A stretch of DNA of 64,000 bases from Paenibacillus oryzisoli (GCF_001653565.1 NZ_LYPB01000050.1:372001-436000); one strand, 5' to 3'; positions 52,808-62,389 are shown, counted from the first letter of the stretch. Notes: generated from the sequence alone by a model not told the origin. A program made the numbers and translations.

Positions 52808-52998
52808 ACTGGAAAATATACAGTTATTCAGGAAGAAATTCTTCGAAAACTCGATTTAACTGTAAAATATGTAGGTAAATTCAGCTTTTTTTCGTCCATA
52901 TTGGCCTACTGTATACAATTAGCTGTAGGTTTTCCATCTATTGCGTGTTTGATGGGCAAATCCTGCTATTTACCTACATAAAATCCATCTAATTGCCT
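52808..52998 (+). repeat. Intergenic repeat family A, copy 3
   Basis: Units GGAAAATATACAGTTATT, TTTAACTGTAAAATATGTAG, AGCTGTAGGTTTTCCATCTA and ACATAAAATCCATCTAA parallel copy 2 in order and spacing over about 170 bases. It occupies the centre of the 515-base gap 52616-53130. That gap also holds three GATGACATT units (52718-52744) and no gene I can support. Confidence 0.75.
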
Positions 52999-53130
52999 GT
53001 CGTGCATGTATAGCTACGATACATTCCAGCAGCAAGCACCATCATACATCCCCGTACCCTATTCCCGATGGGGGAAGCATAGGAAGAAGGGGTTCCGGGG
53101 ACATATGACTGCCTTAGAGGTTAGGTGTAT

Positions 53131-53772
53131 TTAACCCTCCCGAAATTCTTGCAGAATTCTGCTAGCTTCATTGCGATCTTCCACCTGCAGCTTATTCAGG
53201 ATCATCGAAACGTAGTTGGCAACGGTTTTGGCACTGATTGATAGGTGTGCACCGATCTGGGCATTGGTATGCCCCTCCGCGATCCGTTCCAGTATTTCCA
53301 TTTCACGTTTGGATAGTTCAGATAAGGCAGGATGCTCCGAAGCATTGCGTGTTCTTGGTTCGGAGAAGAAATGCATCATGCGTGCCGCAATATCAGAGCT
53401 AAACACGGCGCCGCCATTGCCGACCATGCGAACTGCCTGAAGCAACTCAATTTCGTCAGCGTCTTTGAGTACATAGCCTTTGGCTCCGACACGCATCGCC
53501 GTAAAGACAGATTGGTCGTCGCGAAACATGGTGAGAATCAGCACATGAATGTGCGGATATTTTTCTTTCACTAACCGCGTTGCTTCAATTCCGTTGAGCC
53601 CTGGCATACGAATGTCCATTAAGATCAAATGGGGCTGACATTGTTCCACAAGCCCCATTACTTCATCTCCAGAAGCCGCTTCTCCAACAACGATTAAATC
53701 CTCTGTGGTTTGTAGTAAATTCCGAACGCCATTTCGAAATATGGGATGATCGTCTGCAATCATTATTTTCAT
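53131..53772 (-). CDS. NarL/LuxR-type response regulator
   Basis: 213 residues. Receiver domain with ADDHPIFRNG, phosphoacceptor Asp in LILMDIRMPG and the Lys in YVLKDAD; C-terminal LuxR helix-turn-helix (LSKREMEILERIAEGHTNAQIG; ISAKTVANYVSMILNKLQV). It follows its histidine kinase by 36 bases and should act as the paired regulator. Its target genes are not evident here. Confidence 0.94.
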   Translation of the reverse strand: MKIMIADDHPIFRNGVRNLLQTTEDLIVVGEAASGDEVMGLVEQCQPHLILMDIRMPGLNGIEATRLVKEKYPHIHVLILTMFRDDQSVFTAMRVGAKGYVLKDADEIELLQAVRMVGNGGAVFSSDIAARMMHFFSEPRTRNASEHPALSELSKREMEILERIAEGHTNAQIGAHLSISAKTVANYVSMILNKLQVEDRNEASRILQEFREG

Positions 53773-53808
53773 CGTCTGTCCTTCTCCTCTACAGCGATTT
53801 ATGTAAGT

Positions 53809-55977
53809 TTAAGACAAGGGGATAACTACATATACGCGAGTACCTCCGCCCGCAGGCCGATCAATAGTACAGTGCCCCCCCAATTCAGCAGCCCTTTCCC
53901 GCATGGAAACCAGCCCAATCCCTCCTTTTCCCCCAGCAAAAGGATTAACCGACACAGGATCAACGTGTGCACCATTATCTCTAATCTCTACCTGAAGCTG
54001 GCCTATTTCGGACACTTCCAGCCTTACTGTACAGGTAGTTGCCTTCGTGTGTTTCACGACATTCACTAATGCTTCTGTAACAATGCGATATACCGCTACT
54101 TCAACCGCCGCTGGAAGCGTAGGTAGAGGACCGCGTGCATGCAGCCTAATGTCCAGTGCTTCAGTTCCTTCCTCACCTGCAAGCAATGCCGAAGGCTTCG
54201 ATAGGAGAGCAATCCTTTCCTGTATAGCCCCGATTAGCCCAAGTTCATCCAGTGTTGGGGGACGCAGGTCATGGACCAGCGTGCGGATTTCATCCACTGT
54301 AGAACGAATGACTTTACGCAAGTCCGCCAACATTTCAATCGCTACTTCAGGTTTTTTCTCAACATAAATCTGAGCTGTCGCCGCATTGAGTGCAAGCGCT
54401 GCCAACCTCGGTGCCAAATCATCGTGCAAATTATTTCGAATGTATAGACGCTCTTCTTCCCTTGCTAGCACCAGTTTTTCTCTGGACTCTTGCAGATCCT
54501 GCGCGAGCAGCTTCATTCCCTGCGTCATATGCCAATTCTCCACAATGGGCCCCGCTTGCCTGAGAAGAACATCTAGAAATTTGTTATCTTCCGCTGTAAA
54601 TACTTCTCCTTCTGATCGAGTGGCAAAATGGAATGTTCCGAGTTCGATCCCGCGATGAATAATCGGCAGAACATGTTGTTCATGGAGCAAACTGCCCGCC
54701 GAAGCAACTAATGTTGTCTGTCCGCCGATACCCGTATAGATAGCTGTATAGGGAATCCGCAGCGCATCCTTCACTGTTTGTACAACAGCATTCAGCATGG
54801 CATCAGGATTCTGAGGTTGAATCAGCTGATTGCCTAGTTCAAGTAGAACCGCGTAAGGATCATCGTGGCGACCTTTCATGAGACGATTGATTTGCCGCTG
54901 CAACCATTGTTTCAGAGGAGCGAAAGCCACCGCTACAATCGCAGTTGCAAGCAATGAAGCGACATAGTGATCCTGCGATTGAAAGACACGGCTCAAATAT
55001 AGAACGGTCACTGTATAAATGAGCACAATGCACACTGACAAAGATCCATAAACCAGCGTACGTTTGACCAACGGATCAATGTTCCACAGTCTTTGCCTTA
55101 GCACGGCGAACATTAATGTAATGGGAATCGCTGTCAGGGAGGCATTCAATACTGCGTTCAAATATACATAAGTCAGCGCTGTTCCATTATTAAGACTAGG
55201 GTCAAATAACGCACTCATGCCGATGAATCCAACAATAGCAATGGAAACGCCATACACGACCCATTTGGTTTGTTGCCGTTCGGCAGCCCTTGCCCTATAT
55301 CGGAAACGATACACCTGGGCATAGATCAAAATCAGCGTGGATAAGCCATACCAGAGAAATTGAAACAAAGCTGGAATGTGAAACCTCTCCCACATCTGCC
55401 CTTCATACACGAGCGTCATCACGTCCACGATCACGATCAGTACAAAGACATAACGTGACCATCTGGGCACAAACTTGCCATTGGGAAACAGTAAAAGAAA
55501 CAGAGATAAGGAAACCCAACTTAACATGGAGACGCCTAAGAACCAGTGCTGTGCAAACACAGTTCCTTCTGATGCCGTCATCACTAATGATGGGAACGTC
55601 GATCCAAAAGCGACCATTGCGACGACTGCCACCAGTCCCATGGGTTCCCGGAATCCTTTCAACAATACAATCGCCGATGTCATATAAAAAACGAATGTAA
55701 ACAAAACATCAATAAACACGAATAATAGCGCAAATTGTTCTAGAGTAAATCCATTTACCGGCAAAGGCATCGCTGGAACGAGATTACCGCAGCCTTGTCG
55801 AATACATTTTGCAACAAGCATCTTATAGTACTGTGGAATTAAACTTACATATAGTGCAGCTGTCAGTAGACTGAAGCTGAGTACCATGAGCTGAGCAATT
55901 CGCATCGCCCACAACATTTGCCGTTTGTAAACAACCTCTGGAGCACCTGCTTTGCTCAGATGTAACACTTCTCCCAC
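53809..55977 (-). CDS. Membrane sensor histidine kinase (HisKA_3, NarX/LiaS class) with GAF domain
   Basis: 722 residues from GTG at 55977; the ribosome site is weak, so the start is uncertain. About eight membrane segments (about 25-345) include WVSLSLFLLLFPNGKFVPRW. A GAF domain spans about 390-520. The kinase core has the phospho-His in RNNLHDDLAPRLAALALN, HDLRPPTLDELGL (HisKA_3), and a HATPase domain with EALVNVVKHTKAT, IRDNGAHV and GGIGLVSMRERA. It signals to the NarL-type regulator downstream. The ligand is unknown; the multi-pass domain recalls ComP-like sensors. Confidence 0.9.
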   Translation of the reverse strand: MGEVLHLSKAGAPEVVYKRQMLWAMRIAQLMVLSFSLLTAALYVSLIPQYYKMLVAKCIRQGCGNLVPAMPLPVNGFTLEQFALLFVFIDVLFTFVFYMTSAIVLLKGFREPMGLVAVVAMVAFGSTFPSLVMTASEGTVFAQHWFLGVSMLSWVSLSLFLLLFPNGKFVPRWSRYVFVLIVIVDVMTLVYEGQMWERFHIPALFQFLWYGLSTLILIYAQVYRFRYRARAAERQQTKWVVYGVSIAIVGFIGMSALFDPSLNNGTALTYVYLNAVLNASLTAIPITLMFAVLRQRLWNIDPLVKRTLVYGSLSVCIVLIYTVTVLYLSRVFQSQDHYVASLLATAIVAVAFAPLKQWLQRQINRLMKGRHDDPYAVLLELGNQLIQPQNPDAMLNAVVQTVKDALRIPYTAIYTGIGGQTTLVASAGSLLHEQHVLPIIHRGIELGTFHFATRSEGEVFTAEDNKFLDVLLRQAGPIVENWHMTQGMKLLAQDLQESREKLVLAREEERLYIRNNLHDDLAPRLAALALNAATAQIYVEKKPEVAIEMLADLRKVIRSTVDEIRTLVHDLRPPTLDELGLIGAIQERIALLSKPSALLAGEEGTEALDIRLHARGPLPTLPAAVEVAVYRIVTEALVNVVKHTKATTCTVRLEVSEIGQLQVEIRDNGAHVDPVSVNPFAGGKGGIGLVSMRERAAELGGHCTIDRPAGGGTRVYVVIPLS

Positions 55978-56203
55978 ACCGCCATTCTATCTACATCAAT
56001 GATTGCCTGTATGTATTATAGCTTGCTGGGTCGATACCTGAATATGCATTTGGAACAATTTCCCGATTTGGTTTCTCAATTCCTAATTTGTTCCCAAAAA
56101 TATTCCCGAAAACCAGGAACTCGCTGCTCTGTTCTCCGTGATTTCCCTTCCAGTAATCTAAAAGCAAGAGCAACACACACAACCAATTGGAGGATGAATA
56201 ACA

Positions 56204-56782
56204 ATGACGGAGCAAATCGTAGTTAAATGGCTGGGCATGATTTGTATTGGGGCAGGAATTGCAAGAATGGGGATGACCCCCGCCTCACTCATTTGGGGAA
56301 CCGATAGCACACAAGAACTAACGACAGGATTAATCGCTTGCATTCTAATGTCCGTTGGATCCATCGCTTTTTATCAAGTACAGTCCCGTGAAACAGGCGT
56401 CACCGGTTTTATCACAATTTTGGCGATCATTATTGGAAATATTCTAACAACATCGATGCTGTGGTCTCAGTTTGCTACCGGTGGCGCAGTCGCGGACAAA
56501 CCAGTAGGATTATTATTCAATATTTCGCAAATGTTCGGCACCATTGGTTTCCTTGGAGGTACTCTGATCTTCATGATCCTGACTTTCTTGGCAAAAGTTT
56601 TCCCGCGCTGGGTTCCCGCACTCATGCTGATTATGATTCTATCCATGTTCCTGCCCATTGCTGATAACAAATATTTCGCTTTCTTCTGGGGATTGTCGTA
56701 TGTCGGTATGGGGTATTGCATCTGGACGAATAAATTAGCCAACACCGTGTCGCCAGCATCCCGTCATCTCTCGATGAATTGA
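56204..56782 (+). CDS. Hypothetical six-helix membrane protein
   Basis: 192 residues; TTGGAGGATG precedes the ATG. Six hydrophobic segments (for example WLGMICIGAGIARMGM, VTGFITILAIIIGNILTTSM, LIFMILTFLAKVFPRWVPAL). It is not a family I can name. It is divergent from the sensor kinase gene and ends at a terminator shared with the TPR gene. It could be regulated by that two-component system, since it shares its promoter region. Confidence 0.7.
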   Translation: MTEQIVVKWLGMICIGAGIARMGMTPASLIWGTDSTQELTTGLIACILMSVGSIAFYQVQSRETGVTGFITILAIIIGNILTTSMLWSQFATGGAVADKPVGLLFNISQMFGTIGFLGGTLIFMILTFLAKVFPRWVPALMLIMILSMFLPIADNKYFAFFWGLSYVGMGYCIWTNKLANTVSPASRHLSMN

Positions 56783-56839
56783 TTCCTGGGTAAAATGAAA
56801 CGACTTGACCTTAGGCAGCGTGCCTCAATCCAACAAACA

Positions 56840-56879
56840 AAGCCCGTTCGAGTTTCATCACTCTAACGGGCTCTTTTTT
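56840..56879. terminator. Terminator between convergent genes
   Basis: AGCCCGTT-GAGT / ACTC-AACGGGCT stem followed by CTTTTTT on the plus strand; preceded by an A-rich stretch for the minus strand. Confidence 0.88.
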
Positions 56880-56890
56880 ACACCTTCCGC

Positions 56891-57727
56891 CTACTCCTTA
56901 TCCTTATGCTCAACCTCACCTTCACCTAACTCACTTGCAAATAAGGCAATATCCTCTTTCGTTAAAGGGGTTACAAGAGCAAGTTCTTTGCCTAAAGCCG
57001 TTTCTATCTGCTCCCGAGCCGCTTCGGTTTGCCCAAGTTGCTGAAGTGTTCGCGCATAGTAGTAATACGACTCCGCGTGTTTAGGCGTTTTGGCTACTAC
57101 TTTTGTATACATCTCAGCGGCTTCATCCAGACGACCGAGCATATAATAGTTTTGTGCTAGATTATCCATAATCGTTATATCACTGTCGTTATAAGCATAG
57201 GCCTCGAGATTATAGGCAAGTGCGGTTTCCAAGTCTCCCTGCAAAATTTGAAAGTACCCATAATTCCCATACACCAACGTGTTCTTAACTTCATTGGCTA
57301 ACTCCTCCAACATGCTTAAAGCTTCATCCCGCTTGCCTTTCAACCAATACACGGTTGCCACATTGAGTTTCGCTTGTATACGGATATCGGAAGCTTTGGC
57401 TGATTGCAGCACTTCTTCGAACATTTGCTCAGCCTTGGCAAGATCACCTGTCTTCATTAACAGATAGCCATAGCCAATCTGATGTTTCGGCAGAAAGGCC
57501 TTGGAGTCATACGCCTTCTCCATCCAAATCAACGCTTGCGCACGATCACCCCTCATATAAGCTAGATTGCCTCTTTGCGCGTACATAGCTGATCGGTTTA
57601 CGTAAACGAAATACCCAAGAATAGCTAAGATCGCAGCTACCCCAACGATCCAATTCACTTGGAACCCCATAATAATGATGACGATGACAAGGATTAGCTT
57701 AAGAATACTCTTGAGAATAGGCGGCAT
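56891..57727 (-). CDS. TPR-repeat membrane protein
   Basis: 278 residues. Two hydrophobic segments at the N-terminus (about 5-45, LVIVIIIMGFQVNWIVGVAAILAILG quoted in part) anchor about five TPR units: AYMRGDRAQALIWMEKAYD, LKTGDLAKAEQMFEEVL-like, KGKRDEALSMLEELA, MLGRLDEAAEMYTKVV and QLGQTEAAREQIETAL. Such proteins scaffold membrane complexes; the partner is unknown. Confidence 0.88.
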   Translation of the reverse strand: MPPILKSILKLILVIVIIIMGFQVNWIVGVAAILAILGYFVYVNRSAMYAQRGNLAYMRGDRAQALIWMEKAYDSKAFLPKHQIGYGYLLMKTGDLAKAEQMFEEVLQSAKASDIRIQAKLNVATVYWLKGKRDEALSMLEELANEVKNTLVYGNYGYFQILQGDLETALAYNLEAYAYNDSDITIMDNLAQNYYMLGRLDEAAEMYTKVVAKTPKHAESYYYYARTLQQLGQTEAAREQIETALGKELALVTPLTKEDIALFASELGEGEVEHKDKE

Positions 57728-57904
57728 GCATACATCTCTCCTTTACAACTCTAGTAAGTTAGGAATATTGTAACAAAAAAGTAGGCATTTCTCCTAACCA
57801 AAATGAGAAAACCTCTAATCGAGGCGGCCATCCCATGATGAGCAACTTCGTTTCGAGGTGGAGAGGCATGTGTCTATACAAATGACTTCGGGCGCAAGCA
57901 GCGT

Positions 57905-59092
57905 CTACGGCAACGCTAATTTCCCTAGGATCGTGGGTCTTTCTGCTCCTGTCGCCGCAGGAACATTGTTTGGTTCTCCTTGAATGAATGCATTGCCGAG
58001 CAGGGCAAACAATATCGCTTCCTTCGCATCACAGGAAATGCCCAATTCATCCGACATGAGAATGGTCTGCGCTGGCAGCAGTTCTCCAAGCATACGAAGC
58101 AGTGTGCGATTATGCGCACCGCCCCCACTCACAATCACTTCCGCAATGTCGCTGTGAGGCAAAATATATTCCTGATACCCACGAGCAATCGTATGTGCGG
58201 TAAATGCGGTCGCCGTCGCCACGATATCTGCGTGCGATACACCCTGCGATAGCGCCGTTGCCAGCCATGCCGACGCATACGCTTTGCCGAACATTTCGCG
58301 GCCTGTTGTCTTCGGAGGCGGTTCTTGGAAATAAGGATGCGCAAGCATGTCCGCAAGCAATTCGTTATGGACTTTACCTTGCGCGGCCCAATCACCATTG
58401 GCATCGTAAGAAAGCTCTCCTGCAGATAGCTCATACACAACCTGATCCATCACCATATTGCCTGGGCCGGTGTCAAAAGCGATCATTCCGCCATCCGCTT
58501 TAACGGACGGCAGTGCTGTGCAGTTGCCGATTCCGCCTATGTTTTGAAGGATTCGGCCTTTCTCCGCATCTCTGAACATCAGATCGTCGCCATAAGGTAC
58601 AAGCGGTGCGCCTTGGCCACCTACGGCCATATCTGCCGTCCTGAAATCGCCGACAACCGGTTTGCCTGTTCGTTTGGCAATCACGGATAAATCCCCGATT
58701 TGCAGCGTCGATTTGGGGAGAAAACGATCATCTTCATCCGCTACCGGGATATGCCAGATCGTCTGCCCATGCGTCGATATCAGATCGATGTCATCCATGT
58801 CCATGTTGGCTGCCTGGGCTGTTTGGAGGATTGCATCTGCGAAACGCTCCGCAATGGCGAAATTCATCCCACATACTTGTGCAACATCGGAATGCTCTAT
58901 CGTACATAATCGCTTCAGCTTTTCCCGCATCTCTTCATCGAAAGGCAGACTCTCAAAGTGAAGCAGCTTGATGTTCGTCTCTGCACCTCGGCCCGCTATG
59001 TGGACAATAGCGACATCAATGCCGTCCAAGGAAGTGCCAGACATGAGGCCCGCTATCGTTAAGGAAGTTTTATTCAATAGTGTACGAAGCAT
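57905..59092 (-). CDS. anmK: Anhydro-N-acetylmuramic acid kinase
   Basis: About 395 residues from the ATG at 59092 (GGGG nine bases upstream). AnmK cleaves and phosphorylates 1,6-anhydroMurNAc to MurNAc-6-phosphate. Signatures: GLMSGTSLDGIDVA at the N-terminus, THGQTIWH, GDFRTADMAVGGQGAPLVP, QNIGGIGN, FDTGPGNMVMD and VSGGGAHN. Length is normal. It ends a minus-strand set with amidase-like, nagZ, kinase and namZ genes, all steps in re-use of wall fragments. Confidence 0.95.
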   Translation of the reverse strand: MLRTLLNKTSLTIAGLMSGTSLDGIDVAIVHIAGRGAETNIKLLHFESLPFDEEMREKLKRLCTIEHSDVAQVCGMNFAIAERFADAILQTAQAANMDMDDIDLISTHGQTIWHIPVADEDDRFLPKSTLQIGDLSVIAKRTGKPVVGDFRTADMAVGGQGAPLVPYGDDLMFRDAEKGRILQNIGGIGNCTALPSVKADGGMIAFDTGPGNMVMDQVVYELSAGELSYDANGDWAAQGKVHNELLADMLAHPYFQEPPPKTTGREMFGKAYASAWLATALSQGVSHADIVATATAFTAHTIARGYQEYILPHSDIAEVIVSGGGAHNRTLLRMLGELLPAQTILMSDELGISCDAKEAILFALLGNAFIQGEPNNVPAATGAERPTILGKLALP

Positions 59093-59248
59093 GTTAACTA
59101 TCCCCATTCTTATCAGTTACTTAAGACATAATACGGTTGGATGGTATTTCCAGATGGCGACTACTCTATACTGGCTAATGCGATCTACGCAAATGGCATT
59201 GAGAAAATGAAGAAGAGCCGCCTCATCAGCGGAGCATCAGGGAGCCTC

Positions 59249-59275
59249 CCGTTTGGGAGGCTCTATTTTATTTTC
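59249..59275 (+). terminator. Hairpin with plus-strand T-rich tail
   Basis: GAGCCTCCC / GGGAGGCTC with GTTT loop, then TATTTTATTTTC on the plus strand. It lies between two minus-strand genes (anmK start and amiE-like stop), so its orientation is unexpected; a plus-strand reading frame of about 35 codons precedes it but I cannot identify it. Confidence 0.5.
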
Positions 59276-59282
59276 ACAAAAA

Positions 59283-60353
59283 TTAGTTGGATTGCGCGAG
59301 AATGAGATTGTGCAGCCTTGGCCGCATCTGCAAGATGTGGTCCGTTCGCCCAAAGTGAACCCGATTCGTAAGTAAAATGACTTGCAGATCCCCCTCAGGC
59401 TCGAACAATAGGCTTGTTCCTGTAAAACCCGTGTGCCCGAAGGCTCCTTCCGATGCATAGTCGCCACTAAACTGGAAGCTGTTCGGATTTCTCAGCAACC
59501 AGCCGAGACCTCGAAATTCTTGAGTGTACGGCGTAAAATTGCGCGATGACAGCTCGATGGCAGCGCTGGAAATAAGTCGTCGCCCCTTAAAGACGCCCTT
59601 CTGCCGAATCATTTCAGCGAAATTAGCTAAATCATGCACTGTTGAGAATAACCCTGCGTGACCGCTTACGCCTTGCATGAGCTCCGCTTTTTCATCGTGA
59701 ACAAGACCTGCCTTGTAGGCTTGATGGTGTTCCGAGAACTCGGTCACGGCATAGCGCGATGGCTCGAAGTTCGGACAAAACCCTGTTTCAGACATCTCAA
59801 GCGGTTCATATAGCTCCCTTTTGAGATAGGTAGCAAACGCTTCACCCGTCACAATTTCAATGATCAGGTAGAGTACAATCATGCCAATGTCACTATATGC
59901 GACTTTTGTTCCCGGGGGATGGAGTGGCTGTTCATCCAAGATGAGATCCACCAATTCGTCGCGGGAGAGATGCATCTTTGTTTTTATGCCAGGAATATCC
60001 GCCCTCAGGCCCGATGAATGTGTAAGCAAATGCACGATCCGAATGGGTTCTTCTTGCAGGCACCGAAATTGCGGTAAAAAGATACCAATTGGATCAGCCA
60101 AAGATAGTTTCCCTTGATCTATTAATTGAAGCACCGCCGGGAGTGTAGCAACCACTTTGGTCAGCGAAGCCAAATCAAAAACCGTATCCACGCTCATCGG
60201 AGCAGCTTCCGGATACGAAACTCGGCTCCCATAGGCTTGCTTCATTATTTCCGCACCTCGATGTGCGATATATAGGACCGCCCCAGGAAGATGTCCTGCG
60301 GCAATTTCTTGTTCGATGAAGTTGCTTATCTGAGCGACATCCCAGTTGGACAT
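59283..60353 (-). CDS. Serine beta-lactamase-fold hydrolase, AmiE-like
   Basis: 356 residues; AAGGGAG precedes the ATG. No signal peptide is apparent. Class C beta-lactamase/esterase motifs: nucleophile in FDLASLTKVV (SxxK), VAYSDIG (YxN-type position) and FGHTGFTG (HTG for KTG). Bacillus AmiE (YbbE), encoded beside NagZ and NamZ, has this fold and removes peptides from MurNAc-peptides. The neighbourhood supports the same job here; without context it could be an esterase or DD-peptidase. Confidence 0.82.
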   Translation of the reverse strand: MSNWDVAQISNFIEQEIAAGHLPGAVLYIAHRGAEIMKQAYGSRVSYPEAAPMSVDTVFDLASLTKVVATLPAVLQLIDQGKLSLADPIGIFLPQFRCLQEEPIRIVHLLTHSSGLRADIPGIKTKMHLSRDELVDLILDEQPLHPPGTKVAYSDIGMIVLYLIIEIVTGEAFATYLKRELYEPLEMSETGFCPNFEPSRYAVTEFSEHHQAYKAGLVHDEKAELMQGVSGHAGLFSTVHDLANFAEMIRQKGVFKGRRLISSAAIELSSRNFTPYTQEFRGLGWLLRNPNSFQFSGDYASEGAFGHTGFTGTSLLFEPEGDLQVILLTNRVHFGRTDHILQMRPRLHNLILAQSN

Positions 60354-60389
60354 GGTGGTTGAGCTCCCTTCATTGTGTTGCTTTGATAT

Positions 60390-60700
60390 CGACTAAAAGA
60401 GCCTATGAATGCGCAGATAGTCGACTTAGTCCACTATCTCTCCCTGGATAGTGCTGCTGGCTGAGACGTAAGTCGAAATAGTCGACTTACAGACCTCCAC
60501 TGGCCCATTTAGTCAGGAATTACCCACCTAATCCACTTAACGCGACTGTAAAATCTAAATTAGTCCTAAAAAACCTAACTAAATTAACCAAAACCAGGCT
60601 TACACAAGGATAATGGTTAATTAGTTCGGCAAAATCGGACTATTGGCCATTCTACGTGCGAAATCCTCGATTTAAGTCGGAAAAATCGGACTAAATGCAG
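60390..60700 (-). repeat. Intergenic repeat family B, copy 2
   Basis: Between the nagZ stop and the amiE-like start. Read on the minus strand, 60695-60560 aligns unit by unit with 32122-32260 (TTTAGTCCGATTTTTCCGA, AATAGTCCGATTTTGCCGAA, TTTTTTAGGACTAATT). Further, looser units (TAAGTCGAAATAGTCGACTTA near 60470-60490; AGTCGACTTAGTCCACTAT near 60418) extend it to about 60390. No gene is seen in the 374-base gap. Confidence 0.8.
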
Positions 60701-60727
60701 CTGTCTCCCATGAAAATCTAAAGTGAA

Positions 60728-62350
60728 TCAATTCCCGTTCGTCCATCTCCAGCCTGCCGAGTAGTCCGCGCCAAGCGACACCGGCAAACGGCCTTCCGGT
60801 GTCACAAGGCCCAGAAGAGCACGCGCCGTGCTGCGCAGCGCCAGCGGTCGGCTCTCGTAGGCCGCGACGAACGTCGCTACGTCCGGGAACTCCAGCAGGT
60901 CGTACGGCACGCGAAGCGCGACAACGACCAGCGGCTTGCCGAGCGCTTGCAGCTCGCGCACCAGCGCGACCTGCGCAGGATGGAATCGGGCGTTGTACGT
61001 CCCGATAACGATCTGCTCCGCGGTCGCCGCTTCCGCAAGCACCGCTGCGCGGAGCTCGCTCACCTGCGCAAGCGGTAGCACGCGGTCGAGCACGTCCAGG
61101 CCGTGCTCGTCCAGCGCAGCGCCCAAGCTTGCGGCGCCGGCGTACGCTTCGTCGACGCCCGACGAAACGGCCGCGGCCACGGTGACCACGAGCGTCCGCA
61201 CGCGCGGCAGCGGCAGCAGCATCTGCTCGTCTTTGACGAGCGTGATGCTCGCCTCGCTGAGGCGCGCGGCGACCGCGCAATGCGCCGCGGTCCCGACCTC
61301 AAGCGCAGCCTCTTTGCGAGGCTGCTCCGCAATTACCCCGCGCCGCGCTTTCAGCGCGAGCAAGCGCCGCACCGAAGCATCGATTTGCGCTTCGGCAACA
61401 CGCCCTTCGCGCACAGCTTGCTCGATCGCCGCTATAGCGCCAACCTGCAGATCACGACGATGGCTGATCAACACCAGATCAGCCCCTGCTTCAACCGCCA
61501 TGACGGCAGCGGCAACCGTGCCATAATGCTCGGCTATGGCGTTCATCTCCATACAATCGGTCATGATGACGCCTTCAAAGCCAAGTTCCTCTCTAAGCAA
61601 TCCAGTTAGCACTGTTTTGGAAAGTGTAACCGGCAGCTTGCTAGGCTCTAAAGCTGGGAAATAAATATGCGAGGACATAATCGCATCGACTCCACCTTTA
61701 ATTGCCTCAATGAATGGTACGAGCTCCACAGCGCGAATGCGCTCTTCATCATGTGTTATCGTAGGCAAATCCAGATGCGAGTCCGTATTCGTGTCCCCAT
61801 GACCAGGGAAATGCTTCGCCGTCGCAACAACGTTGGCATCTTGGAAACCTCGTACAGCCTCCCGGCCATATTGAGCGACTTTCTCCGCTGACTCACCGAA
61901 GGACCGCACACCAATGACTGGATTATCCGGGTTATTATTCACATCCAGATCTGGCGCAAAGTTCAGATTAATACCGAGCGTGCGCAGTTCTGTACCAGAA
62001 ATAAAGGCGGCTTCATATGCTCCTTCTGGACCACCATCCCCCGCAGCCAATGCCATCGACCCAGGCATGAGCGCAACGCCTTCGGTAATCCGAGCTACCA
62101 TGCCACCTTCTTGATCAATGGAAATCCACAGTGGCAATGTGCCATTACGCTCCGCAATCGCCTGCAAATTGCCGGATAACTCAGCAATCTGCTCCGTATT
62201 CTGTACATTCCGGGCAAAGTAAATAACACCACCAATACGTTGTTCCGCAATTAGCGTTTCCAGCGACTCCGACGGTTCCGTTCCTTCAAAACCGCAAAGA
62301 AGCATCTGCCCGATTTTCTCCTGCAGCGACATGTCCTGAATTTCTCTCAT
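60728..62350 (-). CDS. nagZ: Beta-N-acetylglucosaminidase, glycoside hydrolase 3
   Basis: About 540 residues from the ATG at 62350 (AAGGGATGG upstream). The GH3 barrel is clear: GGVIYFARNV, ISIDQEGGMVAR, FAPDLDVNNNP, AKHFPGHGDTNTDSHLDLP (catalytic Asp-His dyad loop), and nucleophile Asp in GVIMTDCMEMN. A second alpha/beta domain follows (about 345-540), as in Bacillus NagZ. No signal peptide is evident. It removes GlcNAc from wall fragments, working with NamZ and AmiE. The 3' third (to about 61440) is strikingly GC-rich. A heptanucleotide microsatellite lies 40-145 bases upstream of the start. Confidence 0.93.
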   Translation of the reverse strand: MREIQDMSLQEKIGQMLLCGFEGTEPSESLETLIAEQRIGGVIYFARNVQNTEQIAELSGNLQAIAERNGTLPLWISIDQEGGMVARITEGVALMPGSMALAAGDGGPEGAYEAAFISGTELRTLGINLNFAPDLDVNNNPDNPVIGVRSFGESAEKVAQYGREAVRGFQDANVVATAKHFPGHGDTNTDSHLDLPTITHDEERIRAVELVPFIEAIKGGVDAIMSSHIYFPALEPSKLPVTLSKTVLTGLLREELGFEGVIMTDCMEMNAIAEHYGTVAAAVMAVEAGADLVLISHRRDLQVGAIAAIEQAVREGRVAEAQIDASVRRLLALKARRGVIAEQPRKEAALEVGTAAHCAVAARLSEASITLVKDEQMLLPLPRVRTLVVTVAAAVSSGVDEAYAGAASLGAALDEHGLDVLDRVLPLAQVSELRAAVLAEAATAEQIVIGTYNARFHPAQVALVRELQALGKPLVVVALRVPYDLLEFPDVATFVAAYESRPLALRSTARALLGLVTPEGRLPVSLGADYSAGWRWTNGN

Positions 62351-62389
62351 CTTTACTACCATCCCTTGTTACATAAGTGTGTGCGTGTT

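Noticed and set aside
53040-53110. Structured RNA between repeat A and the response regulator
   Set aside because: Only weak, G-rich partial pairings are visible and no known motif fits.
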